In this document: piece by piece, positions 31,623 to 40,676 of the stretch | Layout: each line of letters starts with the position of its first letter | Position numbering within the stretch: the first letter of the stretch is position 1 | From: Frateuria_A sp051900415 | Lineage (GTDB): Bacteria > Pseudomonadota > Gammaproteobacteria > Xanthomonadales > Rhodanobacteraceae | Direction: 5' to 3' | Assembly (NCBI RefSeq): GCF_051900415.1 | Contig: NZ_JBHZGL010000014.1 | Span: forward strand, 44,943-108,942 | DNA: 64,000 nucleotides | The notes under the pieces: generated by a model | What the model was told of the DNA's origin: nothing | The model's database searches: none | Seen by the model: only the letters and a program-made list of their open reading frames with translations | Position numbers and translations under genes: made by a program

Positions 31623-32939
31623 ATGCCCAACTTGAAATCGCTCTTCGCCCTTGCCGTGCTGTGTCTGGCCGCCCTCGTCGCCGGACCCGCGGGTGCGCAG
31701 GCGCTCAACGTGGACATTGTCGGCGGCGTCAAGACGGCGACCCCGATCGTGGTCGTGCCGTTCGCCCAGAACGGTGGCGCGCCGCTGCCGACCGACGTGG
31801 CGGACGTCATCCGCAACGATTTCAACCGCTCGGGCAAGTTCCGCGCGCTGGCCAAGAGCGAGATCGTCGAGTCGCCCTCGCGCGGCGCCGACATCAAGTT
31901 CGCGACCTGGCGCCTGCTCAAGCAGGACTACATCACGGTCGGGCGCATCAGCGACGCCGGCGGTGGCTTGCTGCGCGTCGAGTACGAGTTGTGGGACGTC
32001 AACAAGCAGCAGAGCCTGCTGGCCCAGGCGTTCACCGCGCCGGCCGGGGACCTGCGCGGCGTGGCCCACCAGATCGCCGACCAGATCTACGAGAAGATCA
32101 CCGGCGTGCGCGGCGCGTTCTGGACCCGCATCGCCTACATCACGGCCGTGGGCCTGGGCAACAACACCACCTATTCGCTGATCGTGGCCGATTCGGACGG
32201 CTACAACCCGCAGGTGGTGGCCCGCTCGCGCGAGTCGCTGCTGTCCCCCTCGTGGTCGCCGGACGGCACCAAGATCGCCTACGTCTCCTTCGAGAGCGGC
32301 AACTCGCAGGTCTACGTGCAGGACATCACCACCGGCTCGCGCCAGCTGGTTGCGGCGCACAAGAAGGGCATCAACGGCGCGCCGGCCTGGTCGCCGGACG
32401 GCCGCAAGCTGGCGGTGTCGCTGTCGTTCGTGGGCAACCCCGAGATCTTCGTGATCGACATGGCTTCGCGTCATGAGACGCGTCTGACCAACAGCCTGTC
32501 GATCGATACCGAGCCGACCTGGGCGGCCGATGGCCAGAGCCTCTATTTCACCTCCGACCGCTCGGGCCGGCCGCAGATCTACCAGATGTCCGCTAGCGGC
32601 GGCTCGCCCACGCGCATCAGCTTCGACGGGCAGAACAACGCCAACGCCGACGTCAGCTTCGACGGCAAGCTGATCGCGATGGTGCAGGGCAATGGGAACG
32701 TGTATCGTATTGCCATCATGGATCGCAGTCTGGGTGGGCAGGTGCGTTTCATCTCCCCCGGCCCGATTGACGACTCCCCGAGTTTCGCACCGAACGCCAG
32801 CATGCTGTTGTACGCGGCCACGGAAGGGCGCCGCGGCGTGCTGTATGCCGTTTCGGCCGATGGCCAGGTCCGCCAGCGCCTCGTGCTGTCCGACGGGGAC
32901 GTCCGCGAACCGGCCTGGGGGCCGTACCGGAAGCGTTGA
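31623..32939 (+). CDS. tolB: Tol-Pal system beta-propeller protein TolB
   Basis: 438 aa periplasmic protein: signal peptide (about 25 residues, PAGAQA), an N-terminal domain with the TolA/Pal-binding segment, and a six-bladed beta-propeller with repeats of the type LLSPSWSPDGTKIAYVSFE. Binds Pal and is released by TolA pulling. Followed by a 256-bp gap before pal. Confidence 0.97.
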   Translation: MPNLKSLFALAVLCLAALVAGPAGAQALNVDIVGGVKTATPIVVVPFAQNGGAPLPTDVADVIRNDFNRSGKFRALAKSEIVESPSRGADIKFATWRLLKQDYITVGRISDAGGGLLRVEYELWDVNKQQSLLAQAFTAPAGDLRGVAHQIADQIYEKITGVRGAFWTRIAYITAVGLGNNTTYSLIVADSDGYNPQVVARSRESLLSPSWSPDGTKIAYVSFESGNSQVYVQDITTGSRQLVAAHKKGINGAPAWSPDGRKLAVSLSFVGNPEIFVIDMASRHETRLTNSLSIDTEPTWAADGQSLYFTSDRSGRPQIYQMSASGGSPTRISFDGQNNANADVSFDGKLIAMVQGNGNVYRIAIMDRSLGGQVRFISPGPIDDSPSFAPNASMLLYAATEGRRGVLYAVSADGQVRQRLVLSDGDVREPAWGPYRKR

Positions 32940-33195
32940 TTTTTTGTCCGTTGGGGCGCGTGAGCGCTCCGGCGGAATGCCCATGGAATGGGCCGAAACG
33001 GCGCCTTGGCGCCATTTCGCTTAGGGCAGGGCGCAGTCAAACGCGTCCAGCCAACGGTTGCCAGGCGCGACGAGTGACTGGCCCGCGGTAGCACCAAGCG
33101 TCACACAACAAGCCGGACCACCGGCGATCACTGTCCCAACACCGCAATCGTCATTGACTGTCGGAACTCAAACCCGTTTTGAAGGAACGTCACCC

Positions 33196-33702
33196 ATGAA
33201 TAAGACCGCACGCGTCGCCCTGGTCGCCCTGCTGTGCATCGGCGCAGCCGCTTGCTCGAAGAAGCAGGAAGTCAAGCCGCAGCCCCAGCCGGAGCCGCAG
33301 CCGACGACCCAGCCGGCCCCGGAGAGCAACAAGTACACCCCGGCCGACCTCGACACCGACGCCTGCCTGCGCCAGCGCGTCGTGTACTTCGACTTCGACA
33401 AGACCGAGATCAAGCCGGAATTCCAGCAGATCATGGCTTGCCACGCCAAGTACCTGCAGGACCGTCCGGAATCGCACGTCCGCCTGGAAGGCAACACCGA
33501 CGAGCGCGGCACCCGCGAGTACAACCTGGGCCTGGGCGAGCGCCGCGGCAATGCCGTGTCCGACGCCCTGCAGGCCAACGGTGGCTCGGCCAGCCAGATC
33601 GAAGTGATCTCCTACGGCAAGGAAAAGCCGGTGTGCCGTGAGCACAACGAGGACTGCTGGAGCAAGAACCGCCGCGTCGAGATCGTCTACACGGCGAAGT
33701 AA
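33196..33702 (+). CDS. pal: Peptidoglycan-associated lipoprotein Pal
   Basis: 168-aa outer-membrane lipoprotein. Signal peptide ends IGAAAC (lipidated Cys20; the -3 Ala is a slightly unusual lipobox). A Pro/Gln-rich linker precedes an OmpA-like peptidoglycan-binding domain (FDFDKTEIKPEF, LEGNTDERGTREYNLGLGERR). The 256-bp upstream gap may hold a separate promoter. The stop shares its last A with the cpoB ATG. Confidence 0.96.
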   Translation: MNKTARVALVALLCIGAAACSKKQEVKPQPQPEPQPTTQPAPESNKYTPADLDTDACLRQRVVYFDFDKTEIKPEFQQIMACHAKYLQDRPESHVRLEGNTDERGTREYNLGLGERRGNAVSDALQANGGSASQIEVISYGKEKPVCREHNEDCWSKNRRVEIVYTAK

Positions 33703-34562
33703 TGAAGAGCGCACTGGCTAAGCGTTTTTCGGCCAGGCTCGGCATGGCGGGCGCGTTTGCGTCCGCCATGCTCATTGCCGTTCCGGCCTTCGCGCAAAAC
33801 TCCCGCCTCAGCCTCGCCGACCGCGTGTCGCGGCTGGAGCAGCAGGCACAGGCCCAGAACCAGGGCGGTACCAGCCTGGTCAACCAGGTCCAGCAGTTGC
33901 AATCCCAAGTGCAGCAGTTGCAAGGCCAGGTCGAGGAGCTGCAACACACCATCGGGCAGCTCGAAGAAAAGAACAAGGCGCAGTACATCGATCTCGACTC
34001 GCGGCTCGGCCGCCTCGAGGGCAATGGCGCCGGCACGAATTCCACGCCCGCGGGCAATGCCCCGGCCTCCGCCGGCTCGGCCGCTGCCGCGGCGACCCCG
34101 GTCACTCCGGCGCAGGCGCCCACCGCCGCACCGGCCAGCGGCAGCAGCGCGCCCGCCGCGGCACCCGACGCCAACGCGCAGGCCGCCTACGACACCGCCT
34201 TCCAGGCGCTGCGTGGGGGCGACTACGCACAGGCCTCGCGCGGCTTCCGCAGCTTCATCCAGCAGTACCCGGACAACGCGCTCACGCCCAATGCCTGGTA
34301 CTGGCTCGGCGAGTCCTACTACGTGACCATGAACTACCCGGTGGCGCTGGAAGCTTTCCAGCGGCTGTTGAGCCAGTTCCCGCAGAGCGAGAAGGCGGCC
34401 GACGCGCTGCTCAAGGTCGGCTACAGCCAGCTCGAGCTCAAGCAGACCGACGCCGGCAAGGCCACGCTGCAGCAGGTCACCAGCAAGTACCCCAATTCCC
34501 GCGCCGCCAGCCTGGCGCAGGAACGCCTGCGCCGACTGCAGCTGCAATCGGCGATCCGCTGA
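33702..34562 (+). CDS. cpoB: Cell division coordinator CpoB (YbgF)
   Basis: 286 aa periplasmic protein: signal peptide (about 31 residues, VPAFAQ), an N-terminal trimerising coiled coil (about 38-100; Gln-rich heptads such as VQQLQSQVQQLQGQVEELQ), an Ala/Pro linker, and C-terminal TPR repeats (about 160-280). Couples PBP1B to Tol activity in division. Coupled to pal by TAATG. Confidence 0.94.
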   Translation: MKSALAKRFSARLGMAGAFASAMLIAVPAFAQNSRLSLADRVSRLEQQAQAQNQGGTSLVNQVQQLQSQVQQLQGQVEELQHTIGQLEEKNKAQYIDLDSRLGRLEGNGAGTNSTPAGNAPASAGSAAAAATPVTPAQAPTAAPASGSSAPAAAPDANAQAAYDTAFQALRGGDYAQASRGFRSFIQQYPDNALTPNAWYWLGESYYVTMNYPVALEAFQRLLSQFPQSEKAADALLKVGYSQLELKQTDAGKATLQQVTSKYPNSRAASLAQERLRRLQLQSAIR

Positions 34563-34572
34563 GGATCGTGTG

Positions 34573-35256
34573 ATGGGCAGTGACGCGGGCGAGGCGCCCG
34601 TCGCGCCGGTGCCGGCCGAACGCCTGCGCATCACCGAGATCTTCCACTCGATCCAGGGCGAGGCCGACGCGATCGGCTGGCGCACCGTGTTCGTGCGCCT
34701 GACCGGCTGCCCGCTGCGCTGTGTCTGGTGCGACACCGAGTATTCCTTCCACGGCGGGCAGTGGCATGCGATCGACGACATCCTCGCCGAAGTCGCCCGC
34801 CACGGCGCGCACCACGTCTGCGTCACCGGTGGCGAGCCGCTGGCGCAGAAGCGCTGCTTGATCCTGCTGCGTCGCCTGTGCGATGCCGGTTACGACGTCT
34901 CGCTGGAAACCTCCGGCGCGCTGGACGTGTCGGCGGTCGATCCGCGCGTGCGCAAGGTGATGGATCTGAAGGCCCCCGACTCGGGCGAGAGCGCGCGCAA
35001 CCTGTGGAGCAACCTCGACCATCTGCTGCCGCACGACCAGGTCAAGATCATCATCGCCAGTCGCGCCGACTACGAATGGGCACGCGGCGTGGTCGCCGAG
35101 CACGCGCTGGACCGCCGCTGCATGGTGCTGTTCTCGCCCGTGCATGGCGCGGTGCAGCCGCGCGAGCTGGCCGAGTGGATCATCGCCGATCGCCTGCCGG
35201 TACGGTTCCAGTTGCAGTTGCACAAGCTGCTCTGGAACGACGCGCCGGGGCACTGA
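34573..35256 (+). CDS. queE: 7-carboxy-7-deazaguanine synthase QueE
   Basis: 227-aa radical SAM enzyme making the 7-deazaguanine core for queuosine. The iron-sulfur motif CPLRCVWC (CX3CX2C) and ITEIFHSIQGEAD N-terminus are typical, as is VTGGEPLAQ. Start is ATG 34573; a GTG one codon earlier is the only other option. It follows cpoB by 10 bp, the usual tol-pal/que order of this class. Confidence 0.95.
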   Translation: MGSDAGEAPVAPVPAERLRITEIFHSIQGEADAIGWRTVFVRLTGCPLRCVWCDTEYSFHGGQWHAIDDILAEVARHGAHHVCVTGGEPLAQKRCLILLRRLCDAGYDVSLETSGALDVSAVDPRVRKVMDLKAPDSGESARNLWSNLDHLLPHDQVKIIIASRADYEWARGVVAEHALDRRCMVLFSPVHGAVQPRELAEWIIADRLPVRFQLQLHKLLWNDAPGH

Positions 35257-35261
35257 GCGCT

Positions 35262-35370
35262 TCGCCGTCCCTGCTTGCAGGGTCAGGCCTGGGGATGTTC
35301 GCGCAAGCGCGGGCAACTCCTCCCCAACCCTCCCTGCAGGCAGGGAAGGGAACCCACGCCGTGGCCTGTG
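35262..35370. repeat. Palindromic repeats between queE and queC
   Basis: Inverted repeats TCCCTGCTTGCAGGGTCAGG and CCTCCCTGCAGGCAGGGAAGG. No preQ1 riboswitch-like pseudoknot was recognised here. Confidence 0.55.
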
Positions 35371-35422
35371 ATGCCGCGAGCGTTTTCCGGCCGGTGACCG
35401 GCTGTACGCAAGGAACCGATCC

Positions 35423-36103
35423 ATGTCCCAAATCACTCCACGCAACGCCGTCGTGCTCGTCTCCGGCGGCATGGACTCGGCCGTCGTTCTCGCCATCGCC
35501 CGCGAGCAGGGCTTTGCCGTGCATGCGCTCAGCGTCGCTTATGGCCAGCGCCATGGCTCCGAGCTGGAGGCCGCCGGGCGCGTTGCCCATGCGCTTGGCG
35601 CCGTCGAACACAAGACCGTGCAGATCGACCTGCGCAGCATCGGCGGCTCGGCACTGACCGCCGATATCGACGTACCCGAGCAAGGTGGCGAGGGCATTCC
35701 CGTGACCTACGTGCCGGCGCGCAACACGATCATGCTGTCGATCGCGCTGGGCTGGGCCGAGGTGCTCGGCGCCAACGACATATTCTGCGGCGTCAACGCG
35801 GTCGACTATTCCGGTTACCCGGACTGCCGGCCTGCCTTCATCGACGCCTTCGAGCAATTGGCCAACGTCGCCACCAAAGCCGGCGTGGAAGGCGCAGGCC
35901 TGCGCATCCACGCGCCGCTGATGCGCATGAGCAAGGCCGACATCGCCCGCGAGGGCCAGCGCCTTGGGGTGGATTTCGCCCAGACCGTGAGCTGCTACCA
36001 GGCCGACGCGCAGGGCCGCGCCTGCGGCCACTGCGACGCCTGCCACCTGCGCGCCGAGGGCTTCCGCGCCGCAGGCCTGGTCGACCCCACCCGTTACGCC
36101 TGA
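35423..36103 (+). CDS. queC: 7-cyano-7-deazaguanine synthase QueC
   Basis: 226 aa ATP-dependent enzyme converting CDG to preQ0. The PP-loop SGGMDSAV is near the N-terminus; zinc-binding cysteines are visible in SCYQADAQGRACGHCDACHLR. Works after QueE. The GTAG palindrome at 36107 lies at its 3' end. Confidence 0.96.
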   Translation: MSQITPRNAVVLVSGGMDSAVVLAIAREQGFAVHALSVAYGQRHGSELEAAGRVAHALGAVEHKTVQIDLRSIGGSALTADIDVPEQGGEGIPVTYVPARNTIMLSIALGWAEVLGANDIFCGVNAVDYSGYPDCRPAFIDAFEQLANVATKAGVEGAGLRIHAPLMRMSKADIAREGQRLGVDFAQTVSCYQADAQGRACGHCDACHLRAEGFRAAGLVDPTRYA

Positions 36104-36106
36104 TCC

Positions 36107-36165
36107 GTAGGGTGAGCTTCAGCCCACCATGCCGCCCGGGTGCGGTGGGCTGAAGCCCACCCTAC
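36107..36165. repeat. GTAG palindrome, GTGGGCT variant
   Basis: GTAGGGTGAGCTTCAGCCCACC and GGTGGGCTGAAGCCCACCCTAC surround a CCGCCCGGGTGC core. Sister of the copy at 22838. Confidence 0.9.
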
Positions 36166-36191
36166 GTGAGCCGTCGGTCTATTGCGCTTGC

Positions 36192-36220
36192 TTGTGCGAC
36201 CCGCACGCAAACCTTAAAAT
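36192..36220 (+). promoter_or_regulatory. Promoter of tRNA-Lys
   Basis: TTGTGC (36192-36197), 17-bp spacer, TAAAAT (36215-36220), then a GC-rich CGCCCG discriminator typical of stringently controlled stable-RNA promoters, 16 bp before the mature tRNA. Confidence 0.7.
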
Positions 36221-36236
36221 CGCCCGTTCGCCTGAT

Positions 36237-36312
36237 GGGTCGTTAGCTCAGTTGGTAGAGCAGTAGACTTTTAATCTATTGGTCCCGAGTTCGAGTCTCG
36301 GACGACCCACCA
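36237..36312 (+). tRNA. tRNA-Lys (UUU)
   Basis: 76 nt including an encoded CCA. Acceptor arms GGGTCGT/ACGACCC pair fully; the anticodon stem GTAGA/TCTAT holds loop CTTTTAA with anticodon TTT; the T arm contains GTTCGAGTC. Queuosine genes and tRNA-Lys are common neighbours of tol-pal. Confidence 0.97.
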
Positions 36313-36317
36313 TCTTC

Positions 36318-36342
36318 ACCCGCGCCCGTCGCGGGTTTTTTG
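36318..36342 (+). terminator. Rho-independent terminator of tRNA-Lys
   Basis: ACCCGCG, loop, CGCGGGT then TTTTTT. Six bases downstream of the CCA end; a textbook intrinsic terminator. Confidence 0.85.
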
Positions 36343-36401
36343 TGCCCGCTTGCTTCAGGCCAGGTCGCGCGCGAAGCTGCTTCCTTTGCCGGGAGCACAA
36401 C

Positions 36402-37427
36402 GTGGACTGGGTCGACCTGCGCAGCGATACGGTAACCAGGCCCACGCCCGCCATGCGCGCGGTCATGCTGGACGCCCCGGTGGGGGACGACGTTTACGGC
36501 GAGGATCCCACCGTAAATGTCCTGCAGCAGCGCCTGGCCGACGAGCTCGGCTTCGAGGCTGCGTTGTTCGTGCCCAGCGGCACGCAATCGAACCTGCTGG
36601 CGCTGATGTCGCATTGCGAACGCGGCGACGAGTACATCGTCGGCATGGACGCGCACACCTACAAGTTCGAGGGCGGTGGTGCGGCGGTGCTCGGTTCGAT
36701 CCAGCCCCAGCCGATCGTTCAGGACGCCGACGGTTCGCTGCCGCTGGACCGGGTGGCGGCCGCGATCAAGCCGGTCGACCCGCACTTCGCCCGCACGCGC
36801 CTGCTGGCGCTGGAGAACACGTGGCATGGCCGCGTGTTGCCGATGGACTACCTGCAGGCCGCGCGTGATTTCGCGCGCGAGCGCGGCCTTGCGCTCCACC
36901 TGGACGGCGCCCGCCTGTACAACGCGTCGGTGGCGGCGGGCGTGCCCGCGCGCGACATCGCGCGGCACTTCGACAGCGTGTCGGTGTGCCTCTCCAAGGG
37001 GCTCGGCGCACCGGTGGGTTCGGTGCTGGTGGGCTCCGCGGCGCTGATCGACAAGGCGCGGCGCTGGCGCAAGGTTACCGGTGGCGGCTGGCGCCAGGCC
37101 GGCATGCTGGCGGCGGCTGGCCTGTACGCCCTCGATCACCACGTCGCGCGGCTGGCCGACGACCACGCCCGCGCCGTCACCCTGGCACGGCAGATCGAAG
37201 CCGTGCCGGGCCTGCGCCTGCTCGGCCAGCACACCAACATGGTCTTCGTCGAGGTGCCCGCCGAGCGGCTGCGCGAGCTGGACGTGCATCTGCGCGAGGC
37301 CGGCATCCGCATCAGCATCGGCTATCTGCCGACGCTGCGGTTGGTGACCCACCTGGACATCGACGACGCCGGTATCTCCCGCACGGTCGAGGCGTTTGCC
37401 CGTTTCTTCGGCGGGCAGGCAGCGTGA
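36402..37427 (+). CDS. ltaE: Low-specificity L-threonine aldolase
   Basis: 341-aa PLP enzyme splitting L-threonine or allo-threonine into glycine and acetaldehyde. N-terminal DLRSDTVTRPTPAMRAVML and GDDVYGEDPTVN are family hallmarks; the PLP lysine is in CLSKGLGAPVGS. The GTG at 36402, with a GGGAG ribosome site, begins the homology; an upstream reading would run through the tRNA and is excluded. Its stop overlaps the GTG of the GH43 gene. Confidence 0.93.
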   Translation: MDWVDLRSDTVTRPTPAMRAVMLDAPVGDDVYGEDPTVNVLQQRLADELGFEAALFVPSGTQSNLLALMSHCERGDEYIVGMDAHTYKFEGGGAAVLGSIQPQPIVQDADGSLPLDRVAAAIKPVDPHFARTRLLALENTWHGRVLPMDYLQAARDFARERGLALHLDGARLYNASVAAGVPARDIARHFDSVSVCLSKGLGAPVGSVLVGSAALIDKARRWRKVTGGGWRQAGMLAAAGLYALDHHVARLADDHARAVTLARQIEAVPGLRLLGQHTNMVFVEVPAERLRELDVHLREAGIRISIGYLPTLRLVTHLDIDDAGISRTVEAFARFFGGQAA

Positions 37428-38446
37428 TCGGTCGGAGGGCGACGGCTCGCCTGCGGGGCACGAGGCTGCTGATTGCAGCCTTGCTGGCCCTCGTGCCGGC
37501 CTGCCCGGTTGTTGCGGCTGAAGTGGCCCGGGACGCCCGGATGCACGCCGGCAACCCGGTCATCCCGGGCTGGTACGCGGACCCGGAGGCGGCGATCTTC
37601 GGCAAGACCTACTGGATCTACCCTACCTGGTCCGACAACTACGATCGCCAGCTCTTCATCGATGCCTTCTCCTCGCCGGACCTGGTGACATGGACGCGCC
37701 ATCCGCACGTGCTCGACGTGCGCGCGATCCATTGGGCCAGACGCGCGATGTGGGCGCCGGCCGTGGTCGCCAAGGGCGGGCGCTACTACCTCTTCTTCGC
37801 TGCCAACGACATCCAGAGCGACCGCGAGGTAGGCGGCATCGGCGTGGCGGTGGCCGACCACCCGCAGGGCCCGTTCCGCGACCTGCTGGGCAAGCCGCTG
37901 GTCGGCGCCTTCCACAACGGCGCGCAGCCGATCGACCAGTCGGTATTCCGCGACGACGACGGCCAGTACTACCTGATCTACGGTGGCTGGAAGCACGCCA
38001 ACATCGCGCGGCTGAAGGACGACTTCACCGGCTTCATGCCCTTCGCGGACGGCACGGTGTTCAAGGAGATCACGCCCGAGCACTACGTCGAAGGCCCGAT
38101 GATGTTCAAGCGCGACGGCCGCTATTACCTGATGTGGTCGGAGGGCGGCTGGACCGGGCCGGATTACTCGGTGGCCTATGCGATCGGCGATTCGCCACTA
38201 GGTCCGTTCCGCCGCATCGGCAAGATCCTCGAACATGACCCCTCCATCGCCACCGGCGCCGGCCACCACTCGCTGCTGCACACGCCCGATGGTCGTTGGT
38301 ACATCGTCTACCACCGGCGCCCCAGGGGCGAAACGGTCGCCAACCACCGCGTAGTCTGTATCGATCGGCTGGAGTTCGACGCCCGCGGCCGCATCCTGCC
38401 GGTGAGGATGACGCGGCAGGGCGTCGAGGCTCACCCCTTGCGCTGA
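37424..38446 (+). CDS. Exported glycoside hydrolase family 43 protein
   Basis: 340 aa. A basic N-terminus and hydrophobic stretch (LLIAALLALVPACPVVAAE) form a signal peptide. The five-bladed propeller has the GH43 acids: Asp in NPVIPGWYADPEAA (general base), Asp in QPIDQSVF (pKa modulator) and Glu in YVEGPMMF (general acid). Likely cuts arabinan, xylan or related side chains in the periplasm or outside. The GTG start overlaps the ltaE stop. Convergent with phaZ, overlapping by 16 bp. Confidence 0.88.
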   Translation: MIGRRATARLRGTRLLIAALLALVPACPVVAAEVARDARMHAGNPVIPGWYADPEAAIFGKTYWIYPTWSDNYDRQLFIDAFSSPDLVTWTRHPHVLDVRAIHWARRAMWAPAVVAKGGRYYLFFAANDIQSDREVGGIGVAVADHPQGPFRDLLGKPLVGAFHNGAQPIDQSVFRDDDGQYYLIYGGWKHANIARLKDDFTGFMPFADGTVFKEITPEHYVEGPMMFKRDGRYYLMWSEGGWTGPDYSVAYAIGDSPLGPFRRIGKILEHDPSIATGAGHHSLLHTPDGRWYIVYHRRPRGETVANHRVVCIDRLEFDARGRILPVRMTRQGVEAHPLR

Positions 38447-39708
38447 GGCGTCCGGCGCGGTGGCCGTGCCGCGTGGTGACGGATGAAGTCGCGCACCTGT
38501 GGATACACCGTTTCGCGCCAGCGCCGGCCGCTGAAGATGCCGTAGTGGCCGGCGCCTTCGATCACGCGGTGCGCGTGCCGCTTCGCCGGGATGCCGGTGC
38601 ACAGCGCGTGCGCCGCCTCGGTCTGGCCCAGACCGGAGATGTCGTCCAGCTCGCCCTCGATGGTGAGCAGCGCGCTGCGCGTGATGGCGCCCGGATCCAC
38701 GCGCTCGCCGGCCACGTCCCACAGGCCGCGCGGCAGCAGGCATTGCTGGAACACCGTGCCGATGGTGTCCAGGTAATACCCGGCCGGCATGTCCAGCACG
38801 GCGTTGTATTCGTCGTAGAAGCGCCGGTGTGCCTCGGCGTCGTCCAGATCGCCGCGCAGCAGATCGAGATAGAAATCCCAGTGCGATGACAGATGGCGGC
38901 CCGGATTCATCGCCACGAAACCGGCGTGCTGCAGGAAGCCCGGGTAGACCTTGCGCCCGCGCCCCGGATAGTTGGCCGGCACGGTGTGGATCAGGTTGGC
39001 CTCGAACCAGGACAACGGCTGGGTGGTGGCCAGGTCGTTGACGCTGGTGGGGCTGCGGCGCGGGTCGATCGGGCCGCCCATCATGACCAGGCTGCGTGGC
39101 GTCTCCTCCCCGCGCGCGGCCATGAGCGACACCGCGGCCAGCACCGGCACGGTCGGCTGGCACACCGAGACCACGTGCAGATCGCTCGCGCCGATGTGGC
39201 GGATGAAGCGCTCGACGTAGGCGACGTAGTCGTCCAGCCGGAACATGCCCGCCTCGGCCGGCACCATCCGCGCGTCGACCCAGTCGGTGACGTAGACCTT
39301 GTGGTCGCGCAGCAGCGTTCGCACGGTGTCGCGCAGCAGCGTCGCGTGGTGGCCCGAGAGCGGCGCCACCACCAGCACTACCGGCTGGCGGCGCATCGCC
39401 TCGATCACCTCGGGGTTGTCGCTGTAGCGCTTGAACCGCCTCAACCGGCAGAACGGCAGTTCCAGCGCGGCCTGTTCCACCACCGCGACGGTGTGGCCAT
39501 GGGCCTGGATCTCGTGGATGCCGAACGCCGGCTTCTCGTAATCCTTGCCCAGCCGGTACATCAGCTCGCAGCCGGCTGCCCAGCGCGCCGCCCCCGGCCA
39601 CTGCGCAAGCAGGCTGCCCGGCTCGCTGAACATCTTCGCGCTGGCCTGCGCGAAGTAGCTCATCGGGCCCATGAAGGCGCGCTGCCATTCGTGGAGTTGG
39701 TAGAGCAT
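38431..39708 (-). CDS. phaZ: Intracellular polyhydroxyalkanoate depolymerase
   Basis: 425 aa, alpha/beta hydrolase of the intracellular PhaZ family that mobilises PHB granules. The nucleophile cysteine elbow VVSVCQPTVPVLAAV is the family mark (Cys replaces Ser); LVVAPLSGHHATLLRDTV and a C-terminal GAGHYGIFSGRRWRE (catalytic His) complete it. No synthase (phaC) is in the window. Start ATG 39708. Confidence 0.9.
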   Translation of the reverse strand: MLYQLHEWQRAFMGPMSYFAQASAKMFSEPGSLLAQWPGAARWAAGCELMYRLGKDYEKPAFGIHEIQAHGHTVAVVEQAALELPFCRLRRFKRYSDNPEVIEAMRRQPVVLVVAPLSGHHATLLRDTVRTLLRDHKVYVTDWVDARMVPAEAGMFRLDDYVAYVERFIRHIGASDLHVVSVCQPTVPVLAAVSLMAARGEETPRSLVMMGGPIDPRRSPTSVNDLATTQPLSWFEANLIHTVPANYPGRGRKVYPGFLQHAGFVAMNPGRHLSSHWDFYLDLLRGDLDDAEAHRRFYDEYNAVLDMPAGYYLDTIGTVFQQCLLPRGLWDVAGERVDPGAITRSALLTIEGELDDISGLGQTEAAHALCTGIPAKRHAHRVIEGAGHYGIFSGRRWRETVYPQVRDFIRHHAARPPRRTPQRKG

Positions 39709-39801
39709 GGCGACCGGGTCATGCAGGACAAAGCAGCATTCTAGTGGCTTTGTCCCGCGGATGCTGCACTGCGGCAGACGGCCCGAAGTCGTACGTCTGC
39801 C

Positions 39802-40548
39802 TCAGCCGCCGCGCCGACGGCAAATCAGCAGAACTTCGTCCACGCCGTCCACCTGGGGCAACCCTTCGCGCCACTGCAGCGGCTTCTGGAACTTGAGTCC
39901 CAGCGGCATGAACACATGGTTGTACCACCACATCGCGCGCTCGCGCCGATGGGTCAGGAACCACTGCCCCAGGTCGAGCAAGCGCGAGGATTTGGGCTGC
40001 ATGCCATAGATCGCACTGCGTTCCAGCGCAAACCCGTGTGCCGCAAGCTTGGCCTCGATCGCCTCCGGCTCGTAACGCCGGCAGTGCCCGACGAACTCGT
40101 CGAACGCCGTCCAGGCATCGGCGTGCAGGGGCACCGACAGCAACAGCTTCGCCCCCGGCGCCGCCACGCGCGCGAGCTCGCGCAAGGCGCCTTCGTCGTC
40201 GGCGACGTGCTCGAGGATGTCGAAGGCGCACACCAGGTCGAATCGGGCATCGGCGCAGGGCAGCGCACCGATCATGCCGTGCATGGCGCTGGCCCCGCGC
40301 GCGCGCAACTGGCGCAGCGCCGCGTGGCTCAGGTCAACGAAGCAGGTGCCATCCAGCGGCAGGCGCGGACGCAGGCCGGGGGCGACCTCGAGCCGGCGCG
40401 GCGCCGCCGCGGCCAGCTCGCGCAACAGCGGCCAGGTGTTGAAACGCTCGGGATCGACAAGCCACGCCTGCGCCCACAGCGCTTCGTAGAAGCCGCGGTT
40501 GACGCGGAGCAGCTCGGCATCGCTGCGGATGGGGGCGGAAGTGGCCAT
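39802..40548 (-). CDS. Class I SAM-dependent methyltransferase
   Basis: 248 aa. SAM-binding motif I reads RLEVAPGLRPRLPLDG, motif II FVDLS, followed by DLVCAFDILEHVADDEGALRELARV and LLLSVPLH typical of the Methyltransf_11/25 group. The substrate is unknown. Start is ATG 40548; the upstream reading enters the GTAG repeat at 40602. Confidence 0.85.
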   Translation of the reverse strand: MATSAPIRSDAELLRVNRGFYEALWAQAWLVDPERFNTWPLLRELAAAAPRRLEVAPGLRPRLPLDGTCFVDLSHAALRQLRARGASAMHGMIGALPCADARFDLVCAFDILEHVADDEGALRELARVAAPGAKLLLSVPLHADAWTAFDEFVGHCRRYEPEAIEAKLAAHGFALERSAIYGMQPKSSRLLDLGQWFLTHRRERAMWWYNHVFMPLGLKFQKPLQWREGLPQVDGVDEVLLICRRRGG

Positions 40549-40601
40549 GGGGCTTTGTACAGCAAGCGCGGCCGCGACGGATGTGAAGCGCCAATCGCTT
40601 T

Positions 40602-40669
40602 GTAGGAGCCCGCGTGCGGGCGATGCCCTGAAGGTACGCGCCCAGAGCATCGCCCGCACGCGCTCCTAC
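40602..40669. repeat. GTAG palindrome, GAGCCCGCGTGCGGGCGATG variant
   Basis: GTAGGAGCCCGCGTGCGGGCGATGCCCT and AGAGCATCGCCCGCACGCGCTCCTAC. The same arm variant as the copy at 49300. Between two minus-strand genes. Confidence 0.9.
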
Positions 40670-40676
40670 AGGGGCG

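Noticed and set aside
35257..35422. preQ1 riboswitch upstream of queC
   Set aside because: Only GC palindromes are present; no recognisable preQ1 aptamer pattern.
36279..36401. Upstream extension of ltaE
   Set aside because: It would start inside tRNA-Lys; GTG 36402 has a ribosome site and begins the family homology.
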